DNA of 64,000 nucleotides from Zoroaster sp. YZ-2022 (lineage: Eukaryota > Echinodermata > Asteroidea > Forcipulatida > Zoroasteridae): NCBI GenBank assembly GCA_029582265.1, contig CM055823.1:26772569-26836568 (forward strand), written 5' to 3'. A program made the position numbers and the translations under genes. Positions 31,368 through 46,300 of this stretch are shown one piece after another. Each line of letters starts with the position of its first letter. Positions within the stretch are counted from its first letter, which is position 1. The notes under the pieces were generated by a model. The model worked only from the letters and a program-made list of their open reading frames with translations. It was not told where the DNA came from and searched no databases.

Positions 31368-34300
31368 GTAATTGATTGACGTTGTGATTAACCCCCCCCC
31401 CCCCCCCAAAAAAAGCCATCAGAATCTATCGGCTGTTTTTTTTATTGGATTTTGATGGATTCAGTTCTTCGGACGGGATAATTCCCTAGACATATTTACT
31501 AGAAATTGTCCCGAATTCACCAAAATCAATCGAAATTCAGTTAAAATGTCACCCAGTTGTTGGTCTTTGATGGAATTGGTAGTGTCAAATGCAAAGCGTC
31601 CATGGCTTGGCTATACACAGTCCTGAATCCAACAAAAAGCAGCCGGTGGAGTTTGATGGATTTGGTACACAAGGCTACATGCTCAATTCGCTGGGCTTAT
31701 AACATGTACAGTACTGAATCCACCAAAATCAAGCAAACCCAGGGAGTGGATTTTGATGGACTTTGGGTAGTTCAAGGGTCAATAAGCCCAGCCTATGATA
31801 CATAAATGAGTTTGGATTTAAAAATTTTATCAAAAGCCTAAAATTGTTAGGGGCTTGGTGTTGGAATTTGATGGATTGAAGAAAGTACTTCGCATGGAAG
31901 AGTGGAAATGGTTAACTAAAGGATGAACTGGTTCCCTGACTGACATTGAATAATACCATGACATTTCAGTTTGGAAAGCACCAGTCTATTTTGGGCATTA
32001 GCTTCATTTTGATTCTCATAAAGTTGTGTATAAACTAAAGGATGAACTAGTTCCCCAAGTGACATTAAATAATACCATGACAACAATTCAATTTGGAAGG
32101 CACCAGTCTATTTTGGACATCAGCTTCATTTTGATTCTCAAAAAGTTGTTTTTAAATTTAATAATAATAATAATAATAATAATAATGTGTGGACTTATAT
32201 AGCGCACGTATCCAATCTAACATCTCTATTTGATTTTTTTCTTTCTTTTTTTCACTCGGATTTTAATGTATTTTTTATTCGCTTACAGGCCCGGAATATG
32301 GCACCATCAAGTCAGCCTGGAAGTCAACACTGACAGAGTCCGACCTCAAGTCGGAGATCCATCAGGAGATTGCCAAGAACCTGATGCAGGAGGTCCATGG
32401 AGCGGTCAAGACATGGCAGAAAGAGAACTACCACAAGAAAATGATGAATGGGTTCAAGGAGACGACAGAGTCAGCCGAGGGCTTTGCGAAGGTGGGCACG
32501 ATTTCAAAACATTTTTTTGGGGGGGGGGGGGGGATTTGCTGGAAGGAAAGTTGCTGGGGGGAGTTTTTTTTTTTTTTTGGGGGGGGGGGAGGCTGAATAA
32601 AATTCAATGTCTGGTATTCAATCCAGGCTCAATTTCATGCCGTTGCTTCCTAAAGTTACGAATCAAAAGCAGAAAGAAAAAAAATAGACCTTTCTCAAAT
32701 AACAGCCATTTTGATTTTATTCCATCTGGTTCCTTTTATGTATTGAGAATAAAGCACTGTGATTGCACTTGTGGGACGGGGAATCGGACCAAGATGGCTG
32801 TAGCATGGCCGCATTGTGATCGGGTTCCTTTTATGTATTGAGAATAAAGCACTGTGATTGCACATGTGGGACGGGGAATCGGACCAAGATGGCTGTAGCA
32901 TGGCCGCATTGTGATCGGGTTCCTTTTATGTATTGAGAATAAAGCACTGTGATTGCACATGTGGGACGGGGAATCGGACCAAGATGGCTGTAGCATGGCC
33001 GCATTGTGATCGGGTTCCTTTTATGTATTGAGAATAAAGCACTGTGATTGCACTTGTGGGACGGGGAATCGGACCAAGATGGCTGTAGCATGGCTGCATT
33101 GTGATCGGGTTCCTTTTATGTGTTGAGAATAAGGCACTGTGATTGCACTTGTGGGACGGGGAATCGGACCAAGATGGCTGTAGCATGGCCGCATTGTGAT
33201 CGGGTTCCTTTTATGTATTGAGAATAAAGCACTGTGATTGCACTTGTGGGACGGGGTATCGGACCAAGATGGCTGTAGCATGGCCGCATTGTGATCGGGT
33301 TCTTTTTCTTTTCTTTTTTCTTCAAAATGACAGGCACAGAAACCATGGGGAAAGGCAATGAAAGCTGTCAATGCCAAGAAGGCTGCCTACCACTCGGCCT
33401 GCAAAGCAGACAAGCAAGCCCTCAGCCAGGAGACAACCGCCGGTAGAGACACGTCACTCTCACCTGATCAGGTATGTGTCTCTTTTGTCTTCTTCTTAGT
33501 TTTGTTAGTTTCTTATGCACTTCTGGCTGTAAAAAAGTTGCCCTTTGCCACTGTTTTCGCAGTGACTTCACGGAGATTAACCCTAACTCCCTAGGCCCAT
33601 TTGCTTACACATAACCTGAATCCTCCAAAATCGTTCAGTAATAAAGCAAGCACATGACATGTATGCACACATGTGTTTCTAATCTGTGATACATGTACAT
33701 GGCCAGGGACCCTCCCTGCATGCATGGAGCAATATACAGTGTCCACTGATCCAAGCACTGACCTTGCAATCACTACAACAAACATGGATGTACCATGGAA
33801 AGGCAAGTATGCCTTATAACCTCAATCCTCCAAAATCCTTCACTTTAGCAAAGAGCATGTAGCATGTAACCTCAATCCTTCAAAATCCTTCACTTTAGCA
33901 AAGAGGATTTTGGAGGATTTGGGAAGGTTAGGTAGGGCTAAGAAGCACCCTTCACCCCCTAATCTATTCTCATCCTCCTCTCTCTGGACCCAGGTCAAAA
34001 AGATGAAGGAGAAAGTGGAGCGGTGCCAGATGGAGAAAGAGAAGATGGAGGAGAGATATAGCAAGTCGCTGGACGACCTCAAGGCGCTCAACCCCCGCTA
34101 CATGGAGGACATGGGCATCCAGTTTGACAAGACGCAGGTCTTTGAGAAGAAGAGGATCGAGTTCTTCAAGCAGTCGCTGATGGGCATGCAGAAAGTCCTG
34201 GATCTCTCGAATGATCCCAAGTAAGTCTTGGGGAATGAAGTGGGGCGGAGTCAAGTGGGGAGGGGGTTAAATCATATTGAACTCCGTAGAAGCATGCAGG

Positions 34301-37300
34301 CCTGTGATTTCTCAGGATTATTCCTGATTTCAGGATTTTTTACAAATCTCCCTTTGCCTCAAAATGTTCTTGAAAGAAGAGAGAGTAGCCACCGAGGAAA
34401 GAAAGATGTAGCCTGTATTGTGTCCAAACCTCTAGTTTATTGTTTATGGGGATGTGGAGAGTCTGTAAATCCTCTACAATTAAACATCCAGGAGGTTCAG
34501 GGGGCTTTGTCCTCTAGACCAAAGGGAGACCCAGGCCTGCTACCCATTTTTTACCTTTTCTCAAATGACACCCCTGAGCAAGACACAAAGATAATGACCG
34601 CACTATAGATTCTCAAGAAAACTGCTTACCAATCTAAAGGACCTGTAGTATAAATGCAAAATAATTATTGTTGGCCTTACGTTTCGAACCTAGTAAGTTC
34701 TTTCTCAAATGCAAAATGGGGAATACTAACGACAAATTGGCCCTTGTGTTTATGTATGTATGTATATCTGTATATCTGTATGTATGTATGTATGTATGTA
34801 TATCGTCCAGTTTGCCTTTGAGAAAGGTTCAAAACGTAAGGTTAATAACAATTATTTTACATTTTTGTTTCTTTTTTTGTTAGTTTTGCACGAGTGTACA
34901 CAGATTTCAAAGCGACGATAGAGAACGCAGACGTAGACAAAGACTTGAAGTGGTGGAAAGCAAATCATGGCACGGGCATGGTCATGAACTGGCCTGCCTT
35001 TGAGGTGAGATTCGTTTCTCCAGTTTTCAGATTTTTGTCAGGCCTATGATTTCTCAGGATTTTTCCTGATTTGAGGATTTTTTTTACCAATCTCCTTTGG
35101 CCTTAAAATGTTCTTGAAAGAAGAGAAGTAGCCACCAAGGAAAGAAAGAAGTAGCATGTATTGTGTCCAAACCTCTAGTTTCTTGTTTGTGGGGATAATG
35201 TGGAAAGTCTGTAAATCCTCCAAAATTAAACATCCAGGAGGTTCAGGGGGCTTTGTCCTCTAGACCAAAGGGAGACCCAGGCCTGCTACCCACAGGAGGT
35301 TCAGGGGGGCTTTGTCCTCTAGACCATTTGCTTACACACAACCTGAATCCTTCCTAACTCCATAGGCCCATTTGCTTACACATAACCTGAATCATTCCTA
35401 ACTCCATAGGCCCATTTGCTTACACATAACCTGAATCATTCCTAACTCCCTAGGCCCATTTGCTTACACATAACCTGAATCCTCCAAAATCCTTCAGTAG
35501 CAAAGCAAGCACATGACATGTATGCACACATGTGTTTCTAATCTGTGATACGTGTACATGGCCAGGGACCCTCCCTGCATGCATGGAGCAATAAACAGTG
35601 TCCACTTACCCAAGCACTGACCTTGCAATCACTACAACAAACATGGATGTACATGTACCATGGAAAGGCAAGTATGCCTAATAACCTTAATCCTCCAAAA
35701 TCCTTCACTTTAGCAAAGAGCATGTCGCGTGTAACCTCAAGCCTTCAAAATCCTTGAGCAAAGAGGATTTTGGAGGATTTGGGAGGGTTAGGGTTAATGA
35801 AAGTCTGGTGGCAAGTACACCATTATTCATAGAGTAATTCTTTGAATTCACCCCCCCTTTCTCTTTCTTCTTCCCATTCCTTAGGACTACAAAGAAGAAC
35901 TTCACTCAATTGGAAGCAAACGTGCGACCATGAAAAACTCGGTGACCGGTGGCGGTGATAGTATCACCGTCAAGACTGTCAGATCCCTGAATGACGATTA
36001 CAACAACAGCGATTACAACGACCCCTCGATGAACGTCTTCGGTGACAGGTGAGTGTCTGCCAGTTCATAGCTGCTTGATTTCTATCCATCTTACGGGGAT
36101 CAAATTTGTCATGTTATAGGGTTACTGTCTCGTAGTTGAGTAACTTGTCATTGAGGCCGTGTGTTTTCGGTTATTTCGGGGAACCGAATACCCGAAATTG
36201 GAAATCTTCGGATACCCCGTAAACAATTTTGTAAAAACACATAAATATTCCCGAATGTATAAAATAACCAATATGAACACAAGTTTCTCTTGTTTTATTA
36301 GACTCATAATAAATGTGGACTTACTGTAATAATTTCCTCTATATTAAAAACGACTCGTAGCATCCGCATTCCTCACACACATTTTGTTATCAACTCGACA
36401 GTAATTTAGTTTACTTTTTTTTGTAATCATACAGGGGTGCTACCGTTGTTTCTGTTTCTGTTAATTTAATGTAATTTTGTATTTTTCTACCTGTGAAATC
36501 AATAAATGAAATGTAAATTAAAAAAAAAAAATCGGAGACTTCCGTTTGTGGGGCTTGAATGTCCAGTAGAAATTTTCAAAAGTCGTTCATGGGTAATTGG
36601 AACCGAAGAATGGAACCGGGTAATGACAGTTGCGTTCGGGTATCAGGGTACCCGGATACCCGGATACCCGGCACAGCATTTCTTGTTATGACTGCTCAAG
36701 TGCAAGTACTCCACGTCTTATAGTTGAAGTTGAGTACTTTTTTATGAGTATGAGAAAAATGTACTTGAGAACGACTATGACTACTCCAACTCTATGGTCA
36801 ATTTTAAAGAGGGGCTCTAAGGTCAAATTTAGTTTTGTGATTTTCCAATGACTAGAGTCCTTATTAAAGTGTGAAAAAATTACCAAAAAAATTAGTCTCT
36901 AACCTCACGTTAAAGTGATGTAAAATGTCATTTTATTTGATAACCTTCCTGTGTGAAATTTGTTAACATTCAAAGACAACAGTGACGTCACATTTCAAAT
37001 AAATGGATCTCTACATTTTTGTACGGTGAATTTGCAGTTCATTCCTGAATCTCCACAATATTTGATCAGATCGGCGTTGAAATTGACTTTTTGACAAACA
37101 AAAAATTCCTGTGTGGAATGTTACAGACTCATTTACCGTAAGAAAATAGTGACGTCATGTTTCAAATATCGCTCTGAAAGGGTATCAAATAAAATGATAT
37201 GTTACACCACTTTAAAGTGAAGTTAGAGACTTGTAATTTTTTTCACACTTTAACCCTCCTATGCCCAGGCTGAAATTTGGCCCAGTAAGCCCCGCACCTA

Positions 37301-40300
37301 CAGACAGTCACTTGAGTATTTTTGGTTGCATTGCCAATTGTTCACACATGTGTATTTTTCTTTAAGAGTGCTGGAGATAGTGGCAAAGTCAAACACACTT
37401 GTGTATGTCCTACATAAGTTATATGCAGAGTCACACAGAGCTGTGTATGTACTGCATAAGTTAGCAGCAAACTCGTATACAGTTGAGTGGTTTTGGTTTG
37501 ACCTCCTACCACAGGCACATTGTCCTTGCATTTATTTGAGTGCACTGCACAAAGTCAATGGGTTGGGAGTTACATACAAATTTTGAGTGTCTTTGATTGT
37601 TAAACCTATAGGAGGGTTAATGAGGACTCTATCTATTGGAAAATGAGTGCATCACAAAACTGAATTTGACCTTAGCAGAGGAGAACAAGCATATTTTTTT
37701 CCCTCTCATTTTTTGCCTTTTGAGAAAGAACCTGCTAGGTTCGAAACGTAAGGCCAATAACCATTATTTTGCATATTTTAATTGGTTACCAACTAACGGT
37801 TCACATTTTGTATTTGTTGTATCTGGTTGTGTGCTGTTTTTGCTTACCAATCATTTGCTTGGCACAAATTTTCTACTTGGCAACTCTCCCCACATGTCAC
37901 TACTTTGAGTTTTACGTATGCACAGTCATCGTTATAATCACGTTTTTGAATTTTTATAAAGTTCAGATTTTAGGACATGTTTTTAAAGCCTTATTTGAAA
38001 CTGTTCAACGAATCTGATTGGTTAATTACGGATTTGGATTGACAGCTGCCTATTGGTCAATTTCTATCTATCCCATAATGCACCATAACTATTTCTAGAC
38101 ATGTTAGGATTGTCCTCCGCGGGCTTGAAGGTTTGTTCCAAGAACTTGACGGACAAGAACTTGACGGACAAGATTGATGCAAAACATTTATGATAATTTT
38201 GTTCATTTTCTTGAATTTCTTTCTCTTCTTCCCAATTCTCTAAATGTACTCCACTTTGACCCCCATATCTCATGTTATTCACCTTTGCCTCCTTACCCCT
38301 TAACCCCTTAACCCCAACCCCTTAACCCCTTAACCCCTTAACCCCTTAACCCCTTAACCCCTTAACCCTCCCTTGCCTCCCTCCCTTAACCCCAACCCCT
38401 TAACCCCTTAACCCCTTAACCCCTTAACCCCAACCCCTTAACCCCTTAACCCCAACCCCTTAACCCCTTAACCCCTTAACCCCTTAACCCCTTAACCCCT
38501 TAACCCCAACCCCTTAACCCCTTAACCCTCTGATAATGTGGTTTTTATTGACCGCCCTTCCCCCATCGCATTGCCCAAAATATCACGTACCCCTATGCCA
38601 CCCCTGTTGGGCCACCCATTAGAAGTTATGATTCCCCAAGCCCTTCCATAGGCTCCAATGCATTACAGTGGCCGCATTACACTGGGACGGAATCCAGTTC
38701 GCCGTTCTCAAGGTACATGTACCTGTGATGTGGGAGTGTTGCATGCTCTGTGCTGTAATTTATAATAATTCTAATTAGCCAGTTTTTTATAAACACTATT
38801 GAAAATGTTAAGGCCATCTCACACGGACAAGAATGCAGAAGTGAACGGATTTCATGACATCAACAGTGAAATTGCACATCACAGTAATTCGCCTCGCTTG
38901 CCAAAAAATAAATAAAAATGAAAAAAATAGAAATATTATCATGTACCAAAATTACAGGCCTTAATTACAGGAATTTTTCCTACTATAGGAATTCAAAAAA
39001 TTATATGATTTTTAAAAAGGAAATTGCAGAGCTAAATTCTGATAAAATAATGGATAACACTGGCTATACTGTACATCCCAAAACGTCTTTAACAATTTCT
39101 GAAATCCTCAGCTGTGAGGAATGACTACAGCCCCATTTATAATTTGCAGACACTTCTGTGCACAAAAGATTCATTGAATGTACAAAAAAAACACCAATTA
39201 CTGCCTCGGCAGGTTTCCCCTGGGTGGGGGAAACAAGGAGAGTGTATAAAGACACATTCACTCAAGGCCTTATTTGCTGGAGGAAAATGGCATTCTCAAT
39301 GGGTTAGCTCAGAGCAGATGTTATGGTAGAGTGTTTATATACGGTACTGGCACGGCCACCCGAACTATGTCATTGCACGAGTCGCGGAATTCATCGTCTT
39401 TGTCTTCTCGGATAATTTGTAGATTTGTGTAGAGCTGTCTTTGACCAGAAGGTTCATTTTTTTCTCCCAGTGTTTTTTTTGTCTTCAGTTTTTAGAGCAA
39501 TTCGTAGATTTGTGTGGAGCTGTCTTTGTACATGTACATAGTGTTTACGGCATCCTAAGAAAGGCATTGTACAAGTCTAGTAATTCAATGTTTTTGTTTT
39601 TCACCCAGAATAGAATTAATAAAAAAAAAAGTCTCAGTTTGTAGAACAATTTGTAGATTTGTCCAGAGTGTTTACACCTGTCCTAAGAGAGGCATCGTAC
39701 ACTCACTGGCCATAAGTATTGCAACATCCCCAAAGTTCAGTTTGGAAAACTGTGTTACAATAATTTATTTTAATTTATTTACACTACTTAAGACTTCTTG
39801 AAAGTGCCTGTGTTTTGAAGTCACTGTTCTTTTTTACTGTTCTAGCTCGGAAATTATGTAATACACGATCGATGAAATCGGATTAAATGATCATCTCACC
39901 TGTAGTACTTGTAAAGTGCTATTTTGAGCATGTTACAATACTTTTGGCCAGTGAGTGTACAAGTCTTGTAATTTGACGTTTTTGTTTTCCCCCAGAATAC
40001 AATTGTCGTTCCCTTCAGTTTGTAGAGCAATTCGTAGTAGCGTTTAGCTTACAGTACTTTAGTTCGTACATGTATGTACACGTAACTTACAAATGAAAAA
40101 CGGTCTCCGTTTGATATAAAACGGAGTGACCAGCAGACTCCCAGATATATTGCTGGTGATTACTGCTCTTTTAAATTGGCTGTAATTGTTGTTTACTATA
40201 CCTCATACATATTCATGATCGAGAGCCGAATTCTCACTGGTCCATTCACCATCACGTGCCAGATGCTATTTTGGCTGTTTAGGCCGTTTGTTTTTTATTA

Positions 40301-43300
40301 CTTGGATTACGGATTTGTAAGCTACAAAAAATGAGCGGGGATCGGGGAAAAAAAAAAAAAAAAAAAAAAGAAAATGATCGGGATTACGGAATTCCGAGCT
40401 CACGAAATCGGGCGAAAAAAAGAAGAAAAAAAAATACCGAAGGCACGAGGCGGCTTCTAAAACACGTACATTATACACAATTTATGTAGACAAAAGCAGA
40501 AAGTCACTGAATGAATGTCGCGAGTGTTTAGGCTTAACAAAATGTTCTGTTTCCGGTTTCTGACCGACCCTAACTTTACGCCGCGACCCTAAACAAATTC
40601 GCACACACAGACCATTTGTTGACACAGCAATCGATTGCATGAGTTTGGGCCGTGAGGTCAAGTCGCGCGATGCACGTACATGTAGTTGTTACTAAATGGC
40701 CAATGTATGCACTTGGGCAAATAGTATAGTCTATAAACGGACTCGCACTTTTGTACGTGAATGCATAACATTGGTCTGGTTTCCATCATACATCGGCGCG
40801 ATTTTTCTCCGTTCACTGGCTCACGATGCGTGTACACATTTACTGTACATGTATTGTAGGGATCTTGTTGTATTTGAAGAAAATGTGATCTAAAAGTATT
40901 GTTTTGTACACGATGGTGTTTTGTACGCGATCGGTGGCACTGTTGTAAGTGTTGTGGATTATTATTATTATTATTATTATTTTTTTTTTTTGGATTTTTT
41001 AAATTTTTTCAGAAACGCGATTTTTTCGAGCGGCGATTCCGTAATCCAAGTTATTAAAAAAACATGGCCTTACCAAGCGCCCGCGAGTATTCACGCACAG
41101 GGTAAATACGCATGCGTAGTAGACTGTCGCATATGCGTCAGTCTACCACGCATGCGCTTTACGAAGCAATCGGGGGAACAGTCGCACGGGTGTAGTACAC
41201 ACGTGCGAACATCGCCCTAACTACGTACACATGAAAAGATGGCGGCACACGTAAATGTCAATTCGCGTTTTCCCTAGCTCCTTATTATTGTAATGGCAAC
41301 TGAATATGTATGAGGTATAGTAAAACAAATATAACATGGTTTATTTCGGGTGAACAGTCGATATTAGCTCCCCTCGGTATTGGAAGTTGACAAACTAATT
41401 CCAATACCTCGGGGAGCTAATATCGACTGTCCACCCTCAAACCATGTTATATTTGTATATTCTCATACACTGTAGCTCCATCATGCTATCGTAGTCTAAA
41501 ACACTGTTCCCTGTCGATCCCTGTCCTTGAGTGTTTTCTATGAATCTGTACTTAATTCCTCTAGTCTTTGATGCTGCATTATAGTCGAGTAGCATTGTAC
41601 GTGTGGCGCAGTTTCCAAACCATTATGTGGTGAAATTTACTCAATTTCTTTATCTCTGTGTTTATCATCACTTGCCATAAACCTCTCTGTTCCCGTTAAC
41701 ATTGATACTGTATTGGTTACGTCTTGTGACTATCTTAACAGGTTAATGGTCCGTAATAGAAATACTAGTATTGATATTTGATAACTCTTAACCCTAACTC
41801 CCTAGACAACAAAGCCAGTTGGAGGATTTTGAAGGATTTTTATTGTTTTAGTACAATGCCTAGGGAGTTAGGGTTAATTAACAGGTTAACAATTCAATGT
41901 TTAAAGTTAAATATGAATGTTTTCCTCTCAGCAGTCCTTTGAATAATGAATTTGAGACCAGGGCCCAATTTCATAGAGCTGCTTTACAGCAACAAATATT
42001 GCTTAGTAAATTTATCTGCTAAGCGGAATTTTGCAATATACATCACGTGGCAATTTGGCTGGTTACCTATTTTTTGCTAAGCGCAAATATTCTGTGCTTA
42101 GCAAAGTTGTATGCTTAGCAGGTGTGTGAAATTGGTCCCAGTCAGTGGATGATCGACGGGTGCATTAATTAATCCTCCTACTACAACAAGGGTCAAAATC
42201 AGTCAAAATGTTGATGTAGGCCTACTTGCCAAGGTACAATGTATGACATAAAACACAATAAAGGCCACTTTCCTACCGTCACGTTAGCAGTTTTTCTAAT
42301 GGTTGTAATTTTTTTTTTTTAATCTGAAACCACCCAAAAAGAATTTCAACATTTGAATAGACATGCATGCTTATCCTAAAGATAATTTGAGTTGATTATT
42401 ACTATTATTTTTTTAATTACCCTAAAATTTCCATCAACAAATGGACGGAAAAGTGAGGTAACTTTTTCCGTCCAATTTTTATGGAAATTTGAGGGTAAAA
42501 AAATTAATAAAAAAATAAAAAAATTAAATAAATCAACTCAAATTAGTTATAGTATAAGCCTGCGTGTCCATTCACATGTTGAAACACTTTTTGGTCGGTT
42601 TCAGGTACTTAAAAATAAATAACAACCATTGAAAAAACTGCTAACGTGACGGATGCAAAGTGGCCCCCTTTATTGTGTTTTATGTTATATCTAGTGCACT
42701 TAAAAGTCAAACACTGTCAAACCTTACGTGTGGACTGGTAAAAGCATTGTCTGGTATTGTTCAGGGTGGTCAAAATGACAGTAAAAACCAGTCAAAAATG
42801 CCCCTGTGTGCACATTTGGGTCAACAGTCAAAACAGACTGGTTTTGACCTCTATAGAGGGTTAATGTAGGATTTTTATGATCGAATTCATTTCCCTCCCT
42901 CCCCCCCCCCCCGTTCATCTTCACCACCATTCTGTGCCATTCACATTGGTGTCTGTTCATTGGCATGCGTTCATCTCCATGTACATGTATTAATTCTGTT
43001 TTGTATTGATGTACATGCGTTCATCTAGTGTTTTTCTATTCTTCGCTCATTTAAAGCCAGCCATTTTTTGTATAAAAAAAACCCAAAACAAAACAATAAA
43101 CAATAAAACATTTGTATCTGAAACATCACATTCTAGCAATATTTTCTCATTGTTTCATTTTTTAAGTCAACAAGCTCAGTATTCAGGAAGTTTGTTTTAT
43201 GAGCAATCAATTATTCCACCCAATTTTGTATCCATTTTGTATCCATTTTGTATCCATTTTGTATCCATCTTATTGTTGTTTGTTTCTGTTTGTCAATCCA

Positions 43301-46300
43301 TATTTCATCAATCTGTCTGTCAATCCATACTTCATCAATCTGTCATCTTCACCCCTTTTGGTTCACGGGTCCCATTCAAATTTCCATTATCATTTTTACT
43401 CCATCCACCTGTTCCACCTGTTCACACCGTTAATATGGTTACCCATGGTCACTCCTCTGTTCTCATTGCAATTAACATCATCCTAATCATGGTCACCCCA
43501 CTCATTTACACTGCCATTAATATCTCAACCATGGTAACCTCACTTATTCACCCTGCCATCTGAATCTGAACCATGGTCACCTCTTTCAATTCAGCCATTC
43601 ACACTGACATTAATATCACCATGATCAGTTGATCACCCCCACCTTATTCACACCATCAATATCATCTCAACCCTGGTCACTCCACCCATTCACACTGCCA
43701 TTCCCATCTCAACCCTGGTCACTCCACCCATTCACACTGCCATTCCCATCTCAACCCTGGTCAATCCACCCCATTCACACTGCCATTCACATCTCAACCC
43801 TGGTCACTCCCCCCCCCCCCCCCTTCACATTGTCATTAATATCACCACTATCACTGAACATTAACTATCAGCCGTTTCCCTTTGCTATCTCTCCTCTCCC
43901 TGCAATCATCAACAGTAACTTTCCCGGGTATACTCAGTATGATGATAACGACGGGTAAGTGTGGCAGCTAGTATTGCATGACGGTGTCTGTGTAACTTAC
44001 AACAGGTGTCTTCCTCTAACATTAACAAAATTAAGGGTGGAGGGCCAAAGTCAAGGTACAGCCAAGCCTTTAAGAAGCCCGGCCAGGCCCAGGCTTTTGC
44101 CCTGCCTACTGGCCTATATAATGAGCTCTGCTTGCCTGGGCTAGGCCCTCCAGAAGCCCAGGTTATGTTGATTGGCAGGTACTGTATTGTTACAGGATTA
44201 GGACTCACAAAAGACAGATTAGGAGGCCAGGTAGCCTAGGCCTGGCCAGGCTTCTCAAAGGCTCGGCTGTACCACGACTTTGGCCCTCCTCCCTAACAAA
44301 GATAATTGTTCAGCGTCGGCCGTTTTTTTTTTTTCCATTGGTGTGAATAAAAGGCGTCCATTGATCATTCTATGCAGTTCAAACCAATCCGTCTCGATCC
44401 CAGACTACTTGTAACCTTGTGAAATGAAATGAATTGAATTGAAGAGGACATTTTATCTAAAGTAAAACTAATTGTAACCTCCAGTTCTTTTCAGAACTAA
44501 TTACTACTCAATTGAGAATTTCACATGGTGTCCTCTTCAGCATTCAAAGTCTACTTAAAAAAATTAAAGTAAATGGACGACCAATTTAAGCCAAAGCAGT
44601 TTGGTTCTCAACAAAATAAAATATTACTGCACTTTGAACCTTGCTCCCGGTGACTTTGTTCAGAGGCTTGGCCCAAATTGAATTTTTTTTACTTGCCAAA
44701 AGGGCAGGAACCTCAAACATAGGAGTGCGATAGAAATTAACATGCCTGATGGCAAATTGATATGCCCTTGGAAGGTGGGCGAGACCTGCTTGTACATGCC
44801 ACTGAATGTCCGAACATTAAGTGGCCAACGAATGGTCATTCTCAAGTGGAAATCTTAGATTTTTTGGTGTTGAGAATAAATTTTACAACAAACTCTACAC
44901 TTCATGACTAACCTACATGTACTTATAAATTGCTTGCTTAGTTTGGTTGGCCCTACTTGACAAGGGGGTACTCTCGTGAGTTTTTGTCAAACCAAAGTTA
45001 GTGTGGACAGTGAGCTTGTAGTTTTTTGTCTTTTTGAAGTTGTACTTGTGTGTATGTGATTAACCAGTGTCTGAAGCTTTTTGTGGTGTGTGTGTGCGTG
45101 CTAACAACGTAGTTATCAAGTCAATCAGAATAACTACTATCCTGAAACAGTAGATCCATAGAGTTACATGTAATAATCACAAGGCCAGCTCAGCTCATAC
45201 ATCGCATGTACTATTATTGACTAGTCGCTTTGAGTGCAAATGAGATTTGTGAGACTGATTTGCGAAAGTTGAACACGACTTTGCGCGAATCATCCGCCAC
45301 AAATTTCTGATGTCAATATGCGCTTTGCTATTTGTGTGCGAAGCTTTATAGATGAAAATATTTCTTTTACCTTTATATGCATGGATGATATGCTCATCCA
45401 GGTTCATGTTACAACTAAGCAATCATGCTTACACTTGGAGAACATCTTTTCATTGCTAACAATTTTCTGTCCAAATATTTCTTATTGAAACTAGTCTTCA
45501 TTTACATGTACATAATTATATACTGCTCAAAACAATTTAGGGAACACTGGATTTTTAACATCAAATAGGTTTGAAATGTTCCATGAACCGGGATTTTCAT
45601 TTGCAACCCCCTCTCTCTTTCAGTAGTCATGTCATGAAATGTGTAATCACTACATGCATCCTTTATCATCTGTTTCATTGTGCAGTTGTTTCTCATCAAT
45701 TCTGTGAAACATTGTGTTTATCTGAAATAAATGATCTTGCTTTAACTGAGATTATTCCGATGTGTTCCCTAAATTGTTTTGAGTAGTATAGTATAGTTTT
45801 TAATTGGTAGATTATCCGCTGATGTACATTCTAATAAAATTGTAGTTCTCTATCTTATACATTTGCTTTCCTAACATCCGTCAGGCCTTTCATGGAGGCC
45901 ACTACCTCTGTTGCCCCATGGCAAACATTTCATAGGGCTGCCGAGCAGAAAAAATACTGCTTATGGCCCTGTCACACTGTTGCGTATGAGAGAAACGTAA
46001 GAGTTGCGTATGAAAATTCATAATATAATTTTCATACGCACAAAAAGCCCTTGAAAATACAGAATTGTGCGTATACTTACCGTATTGAACCTATGAGTAG
46101 CGTATGGCAAGCGTATTGACAGCGAATGTCAGCGTATGACCAGCGTATGTCAGCGTATGACCAGCGTTCTCTGCGTATGGCTAGCGTATGAGTAGCGTAT
46201 GAACTGCGCATGCCCAGCGTACCGCCTATCACGTGACAAAGTGCCTATATAATCGGCGGCCTTTCCACATTGCTGCATTATTGCAGTAGACGGCGGGCTA

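Noticed and set aside
32736..33377. Series of 86-118-codon minus-strand open frames
   Set aside because: Produced by the 95-bp tandem repeat in PACSIN intron 2.
43006..43958. Long plus-strand frames around 43.0-43.9 kb
   Set aside because: Low-complexity, repeat-derived (CCATTTTGTATC and 42-bp units); only the 39-nt PACSIN exon at the end has splice support.
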